DNA of 64,000 nt from Lewinella sp. 4G2 (lineage in GTDB: Bacteria; Bacteroidota; Bacteroidia; Chitinophagales; Saprospiraceae), in NCBI RefSeq assembly GCF_001625015.1, contig NZ_LVWJ02000014.1:868001-932000 (forward strand), read 5' to 3'. A program made the position numbers and the translations under genes. Position 1 is the stretch's first letter, and each line of letters opens with the position of its first letter. Positions 44,421 to 53,440 of the stretch are shown one piece after another. The notes below the pieces were generated by a model. The model ran no database searches, was not told where the DNA came from, and saw only the letters and a program-made list of their open reading frames with translations.

Positions 44421-45696
44421 TGCCCGTACCTTCTTCCAGTGGGCGGCGCTTTGCGTGGTCCTATTTGCATCCGGTTGTGGGCTGGATTGGCGGGAGTCCT
44501 ACGACTATACGGATGATGACCCCTTTGATCTGTACGTGCTCCACCAACTTCTGCAGGCCCGCGATGGCGGACTGACCATGCTGCAGGATAGCCTGCCCGC
44601 CCTCTCGGCGGATGAAGAAGAAGTAGCCAATTACGTTTTCGTTGGTTCTTACGCCTACTACAACGAGAACGAGATCACCCACCTGCTGGACTTCGTAGAG
44701 CGGGGTAACAATGCCTTCATCGCGGCAGATGAGTTGCCCGAAGAACTGGCCGAAATGCTGTACGGCTCGGACTGCTACTTTAATTACGACGAATACGATT
44801 ATTCGACGACCTACGATGACGACTATTCCATCCGGCCGGGCTACCACGACACCGTCCAACTGACGCTCGAGACGGCCGGTGAACCCTACCAACTGGTACA
44901 CGTCTACGACTGGAAGCCTACCCGGGACCGGGTCAACTTCGTACCCGACTACCACCTTTGTGACCCGGAGATCGATAACGTAAGCCTCGGTACGGTGGAT
45001 ACGAACTTCATCGGGTACGTACGGCTGAACTGGGGAAAGGGTAACTTCTATTTCAATACCCAGCCGAAGTTCTTCACCAATTTCTACCTGGTTGATTCCA
45101 CCAGCTACCACTACGCGGAGGATGCGCTGGCGATCGCCCTGAACGACGGCCCGATTTACTGGGATGAAGCCTCACGAATCCCCCCCGCCGTAGCTCGGCA
45201 AAAGCGCGAAGCCAGGAACCGGCCGGCCCGCCAACTCACGGGGCGCAACCTACTCAGCGGTAATGAATCGCTGAGCTACATCCAGGATAACCCCGCCCTG
45301 GCGCTGGCCTGGTACTTGCTGCTGGCTTCGGTCTTGCTCTATGTTTTCTTCCGCGGAAAGCGGCGGCAGCGGATCATACCCATCATCAACCAACGGGAGA
45401 ATTCCAGCAAACGCTTTATCGATACGCTGAGCCGGCTCATCTATCAGAAGGGAAACCACGGGGCATTGGCTCGGCAGGAACTACGGAGTTTGCGCTTCCA
45501 CCTACAGGATAAATTTGGCATCCGGTGGCAACCCTCCGAACCGCTGCCGAAGAACTTTGCCGAACTTACCGGCGCTTCGGCCACGCTGATCGAGGGGGCT
45601 AACATTGAGATCAAAATTGTGCACGATAAACGGAGTATTGACGAGACAGCGCTCGTTCGATTCTACCGTGCCATTGAACCCATTTACCACCTTTAG
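44413..45696 (+). CDS. DUF4350-domain membrane protein
   Basis: 427 aa. N-terminus is a signal or lipobox (CVVLFASGCGLDW). A long periplasmic part follows with YLLHQLLQ-type and DELPEELAEMLY segments and acidic tracts (NYDEYDYSTTYDDDYS), about residues 30-290. Then come a membrane helix (LALAWYLLLASVLLYVFF, about 296-313), a basic cytosolic stretch RGKRRQRIIPI, and a helical tail. This is the layout of the DUF4350 proteins coded between DUF4129 and MoxR genes. Function as a unit is unknown; a chaperone complex with the MoxR ATPase is plausible. Confidence 0.85.
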   Translation: MRSARTFFQWAALCVVLFASGCGLDWRESYDYTDDDPFDLYVLHQLLQARDGGLTMLQDSLPALSADEEEVANYVFVGSYAYYNENEITHLLDFVERGNNAFIAADELPEELAEMLYGSDCYFNYDEYDYSTTYDDDYSIRPGYHDTVQLTLETAGEPYQLVHVYDWKPTRDRVNFVPDYHLCDPEIDNVSLGTVDTNFIGYVRLNWGKGNFYFNTQPKFFTNFYLVDSTSYHYAEDALAIALNDGPIYWDEASRIPPAVARQKREARNRPARQLTGRNLLSGNESLSYIQDNPALALAWYLLLASVLLYVFFRGKRRQRIIPIINQRENSSKRFIDTLSRLIYQKGNHGALARQELRSLRFHLQDKFGIRWQPSEPLPKNFAELTGASATLIEGANIEIKIVHDKRSIDETALVRFYRAIEPIYHL

Positions 45697-45739
45697 TCCT
45701 TTACCTACCCAGGGGACCACTACACAACCAACGGCAACT

Positions 45740-46924
45740 ATGCTTGAAGACGACGATAAAACACCCGGCTACGTACCGGCACCACGGGAAGAACCCGACG
45801 CCCCATCTACCCCACCCGTGAACCCCTATGCTCCGGCCGGGATGACGCCGGGCGAAGAGGGAGAAGGAACGTCCGACGCTGCTACCCGCGAACCGGCTGC
45901 CAGTGCGTCTGATTTGACTCATGACCCTATTCCAGCGTCGACTACTAATCCAGGATTCGTTGCTCAGGACCGTATCGACCTCAATGAACTACGGGAAGCC
46001 GCGAGCCGCGTCCGGTCCGAGATTGGAAAGCTGGTCGTGGGCCAACGGGAATTTATCGACCTGCTCATTGCCTCCTTACTCGCTGGTGGCCACGTGCTCG
46101 TGGAAGGAGTCCCCGGTATCGCCAAAACCCTTACGGCCCGGTTGCTGGCCAAAACGATTGCGGCGGATTACAGCCGGATCCAGTTCACGCCCGACCTCAT
46201 GCCGAGTGACGTGACCGGTACGACGATCTTCAACATGGGCACCTCCGAATTTGAGTTCACGAAGGGGCCGGTCTTCAGTAACCTCGTCCTGATTGATGAG
46301 ATCAACCGGGCTCCGGCCAAGACGCAGGCCGCCCTCTTCGAGGTGATGGCAGAACAGCAGATCACCGTGGATGGCCATACTTACCAGATGGAGCCTCCCT
46401 TCTTCGTGATCGCTACCCAGAACCCCATCGAGCAGGAGGGTACCTACCGCCTGCCGGAAGCGCAGCTCGACCGCTTCCTCGTCCGGATCATCATCGATTA
46501 CCCCAGCCAGGAGGAAGAGAAAGAGATCCTGTACCGCTTCCGGAGCGACTTCCAGCAATCCCAGCAGGACGACGTGGTGGCCGTCTTCACCCGCGAGCTC
46601 GTGGCCAAGTACGCTGCCCTCGTGGAGAAGGTATTCATCCGCGATGAGTTGCTCGATTACATTGCTGCCCTCGTCCACCGCACGCGTACTCACCCGGATC
46701 TTTACCTGGGCGCCAGCCCTCGTGCTTCCCTCGGTATTCTGCGCTTGGCAAAATCCGTAGCCGCCCTCGCCGGCCGCGACTTCGTTACGCCGGACGATAT
46801 CCAGGAAGTAGCTTACCCCGTCTTGAACCACCGCATCATCCTGACGCCCGAGCGTGAGATGGAAGGCATCAGTACGCGGGAGGTGATTGAGGAGATTGTG
46901 CGGGGGATTGAGATTCCCCGGTGA
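45740..46924 (+). CDS. MoxR-family AAA+ ATPase with acidic N-terminal extension
   Basis: 394 aa from the ATG at 45740. The first about 75 residues are a Pro/Glu/Thr-rich, disordered extension (DDDKTPGYVPAPREEPD), which canonical MoxR lacks. Walker A VLVEGVPGIAKTLTARLLA near 110, Walker B LVLIDEINRAPAKTQAAL near 175, sensor FFVIATQNPIEQEGTYRLPEA near 220, lid to the end. It completes the DUF4129-DUF4350-MoxR operon, with 43 bp to the DUF4350 stop. The other MoxR protein at 26767 is only an ordinary paralogue. Confidence 0.93.
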   Translation: MLEDDDKTPGYVPAPREEPDAPSTPPVNPYAPAGMTPGEEGEGTSDAATREPAASASDLTHDPIPASTTNPGFVAQDRIDLNELREAASRVRSEIGKLVVGQREFIDLLIASLLAGGHVLVEGVPGIAKTLTARLLAKTIAADYSRIQFTPDLMPSDVTGTTIFNMGTSEFEFTKGPVFSNLVLIDEINRAPAKTQAALFEVMAEQQITVDGHTYQMEPPFFVIATQNPIEQEGTYRLPEAQLDRFLVRIIIDYPSQEEEKEILYRFRSDFQQSQQDDVVAVFTRELVAKYAALVEKVFIRDELLDYIAALVHRTRTHPDLYLGASPRASLGILRLAKSVAALAGRDFVTPDDIQEVAYPVLNHRIILTPEREMEGISTREVIEEIVRGIEIPR

Positions 46925-47084
46925 TTCTCGATTCTCGATACTCGATTGGCGAGGACTGATTGGCTACCGCACGGCTTTGTCGCACTGCGTGCTCCCGCCT
47001 ATGTAATAGCGGTAGCTGAGCGAAGCGAACGCCAAAGCGGTAGCCAATCAGTCCTCACTTATCGAGAATCGAGAATCGCCAATC
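46923..47084. repeat. Large inverted repeat between the MoxR operon and hemB
   Basis: Arms GAGGACTGATTGGCTACCGC (46951-46970) and its exact complement at 47037-47056, flanked outside by GATTCTCGATTCTCGA and its inverse ATCGAGAATCGAGAATC. Loop 66 bp with a GC-rich sequence. It could act as a terminator-like structure or be a repeat element. Confidence 0.8.
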
Positions 47085-47127
47085 AATCTTCACCTTCTTA
47101 ATTATAACCCAACCAACCCCCTCCCCC

Positions 47128-48123
47128 ATGCTCTCTCGCCCCCGCCGCAACCGCCAGTCCGCTGCCATTCGTACGCTTGTGCGAGAGACAGAATTACTGC
47201 CTGGCCACCTCGTTCAGCCGATCTTTTTGCAGCCGGAACCGGATGCGCGCCTGCCCATTGAAAGCTTGCCGGGCACGTTTCGTTTGGGGATTGAGGAGGT
47301 CGTGCGGGAAGTGGGGGACTGCATTGCGCTGGGCATCCGTAGCTTCATCATGTTTCCGGCCGTTCCGGAAGCATTGAAGGATAAGCGAGGTACGTACGCG
47401 ACGAGTAAGGACAACTTTTACCTCCACGCCGCTACCCGGCTGAAGAAGGAGTATCCGGAGATCTGCCTGATTTCCGACGTAGCACTCGATCCGTATTCCT
47501 CCGATGGGCACGACGGCGTCATCAAAAATGGGAAGGTGGATAACGATGATACGTTACCGCTGTTGGAGGCAATGTCCGTAGCCCAGGCGCGGGCCGGTTT
47601 CGACGTCATTGGCCCCAGCGACATGATGGACGGCCGGGTGGAAGGCATCCGCCGCGCGCTGGACAACGCCGGCTTTACGGATACGGCCATCATGAGTTAT
47701 TCGGTGAAGTACGCCAGTGCTTTCTACGGCCCCTTCCGTGATGCGTTGGACAGTGCCCCCCGCTTGCTCGAGGACGTCCCTACCGACAAGAAGACCTACC
47801 AGATGGACCCGGCCAACCGTCGTGAGGCCCTCCGGGAAGCCGCGCTCGATGCGGCCGAAGGGGCGGATTACCTGATGGTGAAGCCCGCGATTAATTACCT
47901 GGACATCATCCGAGATCTCCACCAGGCGCATTCGCTACCAATCGCTGCTTACCACGTTTCGGGTGAGTGCGCTATGTTACTGGCCGCCGCCGAGCGGGGC
48001 TGGTTGGATTACGAGGCCGCGGCCACGGAAGCCTTGCTGTCGATCAAAAGGGCGGGGGCTGACGTCATCATCACCTACTTCGCCAAGGACTACGCGTCGT
48101 GGTGGAAGTCGGGCCGGATATAG
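47128..48123 (+). CDS. hemB: Porphobilinogen synthase (delta-aminolevulinate dehydratase)
   Basis: 331 aa, normal size. Condenses two 5-aminolevulinate molecules to porphobilinogen in haem and tetrapyrrole synthesis. Schiff-base lysine sites are visible in MSYSVKYASAFYGPFRDA near residue 195 and YLMVKPAINYLDIIRDL near 250. The metal site reads SDVALDPYSSDGHDGVI near 120-136: the three cysteines of the zinc enzyme are replaced (Ala, Asp, Asp), the signature of magnesium-dependent HemB. Stands alone between repeats and a CBS gene. Confidence 0.96.
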   Translation: MLSRPRRNRQSAAIRTLVRETELLPGHLVQPIFLQPEPDARLPIESLPGTFRLGIEEVVREVGDCIALGIRSFIMFPAVPEALKDKRGTYATSKDNFYLHAATRLKKEYPEICLISDVALDPYSSDGHDGVIKNGKVDNDDTLPLLEAMSVAQARAGFDVIGPSDMMDGRVEGIRRALDNAGFTDTAIMSYSVKYASAFYGPFRDALDSAPRLLEDVPTDKKTYQMDPANRREALREAALDAAEGADYLMVKPAINYLDIIRDLHQAHSLPIAAYHVSGECAMLLAAAERGWLDYEAAATEALLSIKRAGADVIITYFAKDYASWWKSGRI

Positions 48124-48143
48124 TCAGCCAGCCCCGATTACTC

Positions 48144-48566
48144 CTAGAATCTTTCCGCGTAGAGAATGGGTTCCGGGTATTCCTTTTTGAAGGAGTACCG
48201 GATGACGTCAAAAGCAGTGACGACGCCCTTCAATTTGTTGTCGAGGTTAACGACGGGAAGGGTTTTGAACCGACGGTCCATGAACAGTTCCGCTGCCGTG
48301 CCGACCTTGTCCTTAGGGGCGAGTTTGACGACTTTTCTGGTCATGACCTGTTCCACGAGCGCTTCTTCACAGCCTTCGTTGCCGCGGCAGTGTTGCCACA
48401 GGTCGTAGGAAGTGATGAGGCCGACGAGGTGCCGGTCTTCGTCGATGACGGGTAACTGTTGCAGCCGCTTTTGCTGCATGATCTCTAAAACGGTGCCTAC
48501 GGTTTGATTGGGTAATACGGTCGTTACTTTGGTAGACATTACGCTCCGCACTTCTTCGTTCATCAT
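48144..48566 (-). CDS. Tandem-CBS-domain protein
   Basis: 140 aa made only of two CBS modules: MSTKVTTVLPNQTVGTVLEI..LQQLPVIDEDRHLVGLITSYDL (residues 10-55) and VMTRKVVKLAPKDKVGTAAEL..FKTLPVVNLDNKLKGVVTAFDV (residues 73-125). CBS pairs bind adenine nucleotides and regulate a partner; with no attached enzyme or transporter here, the role is unknown. No signal peptide, soluble. Divergent from dtd. Confidence 0.9.
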   Translation of the reverse strand: MMNEEVRSVMSTKVTTVLPNQTVGTVLEIMQQKRLQQLPVIDEDRHLVGLITSYDLWQHCRGNEGCEEALVEQVMTRKVVKLAPKDKVGTAAELFMDRRFKTLPVVNLDNKLKGVVTAFDVIRYSFKKEYPEPILYAERF

Positions 48567-48682
48567 AAGTTCTGATGTTTGCGGCTCTTTGGGGGTGCTT
48601 TAAATTACGGTTTTTTAGCTCGCCGGGCAAGTCAGCCTTCGAATCTCTTTAATCAAGAATTTCCACCTTCCAATTAACTAAC

Positions 48683-49135
48683 ATGCGCGCATTGCTTCAA
48701 CGGGTTACCCAGGCTTCCGTCACCATTGCGGGGGAGGTTTCGGGCCAGATTGGTCCTGGCCTCCTCATCCTGATTGGTATTGAAGACGCCGATACCTCCG
48801 CGGATATCGACTGGCTCTGCAAAAAGATCAGTGGCATGCGCATCTTTGGTGACGAGGAAGGCAAAATGAACCGCAGTGTCGTCGACGTCGATGGCGGCCT
48901 ATTGGTCGTTTCCCAGTTCACTTTGTTCGCCAGTACGAAGAAGGGCAACCGCCCCGGCTTCACTCGCAGCGCCCGGCCGGAGGTGGCCATTCCGTTGTAT
49001 GAATCCTTCGTGAAAACCCTCGCGATCACCGCCGGCCGGCCCGTTGAGACGGGGGTATTTGGTGCCGATATGCAGGTGGCTTTGGTAAATGATGGGCCGG
49101 TCACGATTTGGGTGGATACTGGGGCGCGGGAGTAG
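48683..49135 (+). CDS. dtd: D-aminoacyl-tRNA deacylase
   Basis: 150 aa, the standard length. Removes D-amino acids (and glycine from tRNA-Ala) mischarged on tRNA. Starts [19 protein letters not shown]; the cross-subunit Gly-Pro motif is [11 protein letters not shown] near residue 138, and the [17 protein letters not shown] loop is near 78-95. Trans-editing of D-Tyr-tRNA and others. Not linked to other genes; the downstream gap is repeat-filled. Confidence 0.96.
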   Translation: MRALLQRVTQASVTIAGEVSGQIGPGLLILIGIEDADTSADIDWLCKKISGMRIFGDEEGKMNRSVVDVDGGLLVVSQFTLFASTKKGNRPGFTRSARPEVAIPLYESFVKTLAITAGRPVETGVFGADMQVALVNDGPVTIWVDTGARE

Positions 49136-49731
49136 GGGGGGAATTTTGAGTGGACGGACATTATTTAGTGGAGGCCATGTGACGGTTTGTAGAGTGGGCC
49201 ACCTGACGGTGTGCCACCGCTAGGTAGGCCGGCCCTTCGGGACGGACAGTCTTGCAGCGCCGCAGGCCTCTCCTTCTCTCCAACCTCCCCCACTCCTGCG
49301 AAACCTATACTTGGCGGAATCGGTAAAACCTAACGGGCGAGTAGAGTGGGCCACCTGACGGTGTGCCACCGCTACGCAGGCCGGCCCCATCGGGACGGAC
49401 AGTCTTGCAGCGCCGCAGGCCTCTCCTTCTCCCCAACCTCCCCGACTCCTGCGAAACCTATACTTGGCGGAATCGGTAAAACATAACGGGCGAGTAGAGT
49501 GGGCCACCTGACGGTGTGCCACCGCTACGCAGGCCGGCCCTTCGGGACGGATAGTCGTATTGCGCCGCAGGCCTCTCTTTCTCCCCAACCTCCCCGACTC
49601 CTGCGAAACTTGTAGGTGTAAAACTTAGTTCCTCCATCTCCTCCTCTTACTCCCTGGCAACCGCCGGAGGCTTAACGCGGCCAGAGGCCACGTCTCCAGA
49701 ACCGCCGGCAACCTCCGGAGGCAACTCTTGC
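49136..49731. repeat. Three 152-153-bp tandem units plus palindromic tail
   Basis: No gene. Units marked by AGAGTGGGCCACCTGACGG start at 49191, 49343 and 49496. Each continues with GCCACCGCTA, then a GC-rich CGGGACGGAC segment, and ends in CTCCTGCGAAAC and TACTTGGCGG. The ends carry GCGAAAC as in the repeat elements at 28 and 62 kb. After them, 49657-49735 holds CCGCCGGAGG / CCTCCGGAGG palindromes. Confidence 0.85.
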
Positions 49732-50343
49732 CTAAGGCCGCGCGTACCCAAACCGCCGTCCCATCCCCACCTCATGGTAGGTATCCAACCCCGCAACCGT
49801 CATTGTTTCCAATAGGCTATGATCTACGTGGCCCGTTTCCGCGACGGCATCGTCGGGTAGGAAGATCTCCTGCACGCGGCCCACGATGAAGTAGGTTTCG
49901 ATGCCAGTGATCTTGTGCTCCTCCTCAAAGGTGAGGCCAATCTTTACGTTTGCCTCTTCCACGTAGGGGGCTTTGCAGCGTTCCGAATACAGAGGGGTGA
50001 GGCCGGTAGCGGCAAATTCCGATTCGCCCAGTGGGTAGTTCGCACTCGTCTGGTGGGCTTGTTCCAGGATGGCCGGGTGAATGGTATTGATCGTGAATTC
50101 CCCACTCGCCTTGATGTGGTGGTAGGTATGCCGCGGCACCGTCAGCGGACGCATGATGAAGCCCAGTAGTGGTGGTGAGCTGGCGCTGATGTGGACGAAG
50201 GAGCTAAAGACCCCCAGGTTCTCCTGCCCCCGGTACCCTTTTGTTCCTACCAAATGGACACCTCGTGGGCCAGGTAACGAATTCATAAAATGGCGGCGGT
50301 ACATCGATTCCTGAGCGAGGATGTCTTCAAGGCTGAGGTGCAT
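49732..50343 (-). CDS. Flavin reductase-like (flavoredoxin) domain protein
   Basis: 203 aa from the ATG at 50343; a longer frame runs into repetitive sequence. Has the FMN-binding split-barrel pattern of the flavin reductase family: GVHLVGTKGYRGQENLGVFS (about 29-48), FVHISASSPPLLGFIMRP (about 50-67), TYHHIKASGEFTINTIH and ESEFAATGLTPLYSER. No partner monooxygenase is adjacent, so it may serve as an NAD(P)H:flavin oxidoreductase or flavoredoxin; the exact role is unknown. Soluble. Confidence 0.88.
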   Translation of the reverse strand: MHLSLEDILAQESMYRRHFMNSLPGPRGVHLVGTKGYRGQENLGVFSSFVHISASSPPLLGFIMRPLTVPRHTYHHIKASGEFTINTIHPAILEQAHQTSANYPLGESEFAATGLTPLYSERCKAPYVEEANVKIGLTFEEEHKITGIETYFIVGRVQEIFLPDDAVAETGHVDHSLLETMTVAGLDTYHEVGMGRRFGYARP

Positions 50344-50435
50344 GGGGAGTGGTTTGGGGTGGAACGCCTTTGGTTGGGAAAGGTTATAGTTCGTTGGTGC
50401 TTTGGATTCAAAGCACCAACAAACCAAAGCACCAA

Positions 50436-51371
50436 TCAAGGCTGCGTAATCATCCCCGCAATATTGGCCAGCGCCCCGCGGATCATCGTCACCTGTTCCT
50501 CCACCCCGGTAACGCCGTGGCGGGCGACCAGGTAATCAATGTCATTGTAAACGACCTTGACGTCACCGTTCTCCTCCTCGAAGACGAGCATCTTTTGGGG
50601 GAGGTCGAGGCCAATCGTTCTTTCATTCTCGATTAGCGGGGTACCCAGATTCGGGTTACCGAAGACAACCAGGTAGGTTGGGCGCAAGGTCATGAAGAAC
50701 ATGGCTGCATTTTGCTGGTGGTCGACTTCGGTAATCAGGGAAAGGTTGGGGTTGCTGTCAATCACCTGTTTCAGCTTGGCAACGGTCTCCGCTACGGTGT
50801 TCTGGCTGGTTAACTCGATCAGTCCTTCGTTGACGGTGACGGCGCTACGCTCCGCAATGGTTTCGGTGGTCGCACCCATTGTGGTGGCGAAATTGGTCAG
50901 GGCCGTGGAGATCATCGGCAGCGTCGATACATTGCCTACGCCGTGGCGATTGGCCAGGTAGCTCGTATTGTTGTAGGCGACGATGATGTCATCATCTTCC
51001 GCCTGGTATACCAACATTTTCTGGGGCAGATCGATCCCGGCGCGTTGATTAGCCAACATCAAAGGTGTACCTAATTGCGGATTACCGAAGTAGACAACCG
51101 TAGTCGGATCGATGGTAGTACCAATCCCGGCGGCATTGGCCTGGTGGTCAATCTCCGCGGCCACGCTGATGTTCAGGTTTGCGTTCAGTGCTTCGAGAAG
51201 GGGTGAGTAGACGCTGGCAAAAGTCTGGCCACGGTACTCAGCGTAGTTCAACCCGGTAACGTTGCCGGGCACGTCATCAGTAATGGGCTCCGGATCGTCA
51301 TCATCCTCACAAGCGGAAAAGGACACGGCCAGGAGCAGCAAAAGAAAGAAAGGCGAAAGCGACTTGATCAT
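50436..51371 (-). CDS. Lipoprotein with two DUF302 domains
   Basis: 311 aa. Signal peptide with lipobox FSAC (Cys about 21) and an acidic linker CEDDDDPEPITDD. Two DUF302 domains: about 50-165 (GTPLMLANQRAGIDLPQKML; IIVAYNNTSYLANRHGV) and about 185-305 (GTPLIENERTIGLDLPQKML; VKVVYNDIDYLVARHGV). Each also has D-HQ-NAA, a conserved acid-His pair. DUF302 is a small alpha/beta fold of unknown function; the tandem copy came from duplication. Envelope-located by its lipobox. Monocistronic. Confidence 0.9.
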   Translation of the reverse strand: MIKSLSPFFLLLLLAVSFSACEDDDDPEPITDDVPGNVTGLNYAEYRGQTFASVYSPLLEALNANLNISVAAEIDHQANAAGIGTTIDPTTVVYFGNPQLGTPLMLANQRAGIDLPQKMLVYQAEDDDIIVAYNNTSYLANRHGVGNVSTLPMISTALTNFATTMGATTETIAERSAVTVNEGLIELTSQNTVAETVAKLKQVIDSNPNLSLITEVDHQQNAAMFFMTLRPTYLVVFGNPNLGTPLIENERTIGLDLPQKMLVFEEENGDVKVVYNDIDYLVARHGVTGVEEQVTMIRGALANIAGMITQP

Positions 51372-51557
51372 GAGTCGGTTGGTTTAGCGGGGTTCAGCCT
51401 CCTAACGGAAACGTCCCCAACCGATGTTCGGTATAGCATTCTCTAAACCAATTGGTAGACAGTCACCAATTAACATCCTGCCCAGATTATAAACTTGGAC
51501 GTAAGGCCGCTCCAAAAGACGCAGCGACTACCGTACCAAGTACTACCCGACTTACTA

Positions 51558-53294
51558 CTACCCAACTACCCCTTCCGTATCAATAATCAGCGCCTTCGCC
51601 GCGGCGTACATCTCCCCAAGATCCTCCGCCCCGGTCTGTCCGGCGTAGAGGGCCATTTCGCAGCGTTGCAGGAGGGCATCGTAGCGGGCCGTCAGGCTTT
51701 CGTCCGCCCCGGCACTCCGCAGTTGTTCGCCAATATTTTTGCGGCTCAGGTCGGCCATGGGGAGCTGGAACTTATCCCGTAGGTAACCGAGCAGGGCCCC
51801 CTCAACGGCGTCGTAAAAGGGCTTAGGCTCCACGGCTTTAAGGTGTGTCTCGGCGGACTGCAAGCGCCTAGTCGCAGCCTTAGCTGCGGCGGCCCGGGCT
51901 ACCTCGGCGGGGTCCCGGTTAGCGAGGGTATCCTGGTAGCGGGACCACACCACGACGCCAGCAGCTCCCAGTACCGGAAGTAAAAACAGGAGCCAATAGG
52001 GAAGCCCCTTACTTGGGTCATTCCCGTAGGTCCGGCCGGCCGGCAGTTCAGCTACGCGCAAGAGAGAAATGGAAGGCTCCACGCTCGTCGTATCGAAATC
52101 GTAATTGGTCTCCCCCGTCCCACCGGTCACGGCTACCCGGAAGGTTTCCGGCGCCAGGGTGACGTAGCGCGATGAGTCCACGTTGAAGTAGGTCAGGGCT
52201 GGGTTCAGGACAAAGTCCCCTCCCCGCTTCGGTACGATTTTATACTCAATGATCTTGCGCCCGATGATGCCCGAAGGGCTATCCAGCAACTCTTCCTGCA
52301 ACACCTTAGGGGCGTAGATTTCCCAGTTTTTACGGTCCACCGGGTCGAAAGCATTGACGCGCTTGATGTCGCCTTCTCCCACGACGGTCACGCGCATCGT
52401 AAGGGCATCGTCGGTCGTCATCTGGTCCTTGTCGGTCGTCACGTCCAGGCGGTAGGTACCGACACCGCCACTGAATCCGGGCGGTTGGGGTTGGGGGAGC
52501 TCTTCAACGTCCACGTACAGGGTGTCCGTACTCAGGGCGATCTGTTCCATGAAGCGGCGGGAGGACGACCCCACGTTGCGGTACCGGACCACGCCGATGA
52601 TCATATCGTAGGGCGTGATGGCCAACCGGCCGATCTTGGTGGGGAAGAGGGCGATGCTACCCAGCGTCCGCACTTCGTATTCCCGGCCGTTCTCAATCGT
52701 ATTGCGGGGCCGGCCGTCGTACTGCCGCCGGGGCTGATCAAAAAAGCCGTCGAAGGTCGGCTCTTTCATGATGTTGCGGCTCACCACGTTATTGGTCGTG
52801 TACAGATTGAGGTTCAGAATGATCTGTTGCCCCACGTGGGCCGTCGTCGTAGACAGTTCCGCGCGTAGCACATTGGCTTCCGCAATCCCGTCCGCCCCCG
52901 CGCTGGCGGGTAGCACTTCGATGCGTTGGGAATTGGACCGCCACGTCCTACCCCGCGCTCGGATGGTAGCCGGGCCGATCGTTAGTTCCCCTTCTTTCTT
53001 AGGTTGCAGTAGCCAACTATAAGTCTGGTTACTGGAGGCCACCCCGTTAATGATCGTCGTCCGCATCGCGCGGCTCGGTCCGTTCAGCACTTTAAAATCT
53101 TTGAAACTGGGTGGGGCCAGGTCGGTTCCCTGCGCATTTGTGAGCGTCACCGCAAACTCTACCGTGGAGTTCAGCAACATCTGCCGCTTGTTGAACTTGG
53201 CCGTGAAGGAAACGTCCACCTGGTTCCCCTGTCCGGGGAGAAGGGCGCTCAGTAGCATCAGGGTAGCTAAGAGTAAAAGCGGGGTTTTACGCAT
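51558..53294 (-). CDS. batD: BatD-family protein
   Basis: 578 aa from the ATG at 53294, where the signal peptide MRKTPLLLLATLMLLSALLPG begins. Ig-like repeats of the BatD periplasmic part, residues about 22-430: VDVSFTAKFNKRQMLLNSTV, TYSWLLQPKKEGELTIGPAT, QIILNLNLYTTN. Then a membrane helix (LLFLLPVLGAAGVVVWSRY, about 455-475) and a cytosolic helical tail. BatD belongs to the Bat (aerotolerance) system of VWA and TPR proteins with MoxR in Bacteroidota. It is last in a leftward operon after the TPR gene. Confidence 0.9.
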   Translation of the reverse strand: MRKTPLLLLATLMLLSALLPGQGNQVDVSFTAKFNKRQMLLNSTVEFAVTLTNAQGTDLAPPSFKDFKVLNGPSRAMRTTIINGVASSNQTYSWLLQPKKEGELTIGPATIRARGRTWRSNSQRIEVLPASAGADGIAEANVLRAELSTTTAHVGQQIILNLNLYTTNNVVSRNIMKEPTFDGFFDQPRRQYDGRPRNTIENGREYEVRTLGSIALFPTKIGRLAITPYDMIIGVVRYRNVGSSSRRFMEQIALSTDTLYVDVEELPQPQPPGFSGGVGTYRLDVTTDKDQMTTDDALTMRVTVVGEGDIKRVNAFDPVDRKNWEIYAPKVLQEELLDSPSGIIGRKIIEYKIVPKRGGDFVLNPALTYFNVDSSRYVTLAPETFRVAVTGGTGETNYDFDTTSVEPSISLLRVAELPAGRTYGNDPSKGLPYWLLFLLPVLGAAGVVVWSRYQDTLANRDPAEVARAAAAKAATRRLQSAETHLKAVEPKPFYDAVEGALLGYLRDKFQLPMADLSRKNIGEQLRSAGADESLTARYDALLQRCEMALYAGQTGAEDLGEMYAAAKALIIDTEGVVG

Positions 53295-53301
53295 GGGAGC
53301 G

Positions 53302-53440
53302 AAGATAGGGAGTTGCGAGTGTCGAGTTACAATTGGCGAGTTGCAATTGGCGAGTGTCGAGTTGCAAGTATCAAGTTGCAAGTCTCGCTACTCGCAACTT
53401 ACTACTCGCAACTTGATACTCGCTACTCAATACTAACTCA
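53302..53440. repeat. GAGTTGCGAGT-type palindromic island
   Basis: Repeats of GAGTTGCAATTGGCGAG and AGTTGCAAGTATC, followed by complementary GCTACTCGCAACTTACT words, in the gap between the TPR and batD genes. Same word family as at 34801 and 54258. Confidence 0.75.

Noticed and set aside
49220-49588. 122-aa minus-strand frame
   Set aside because: Fully inside the tandem repeats; the protein repeats only because the DNA does.
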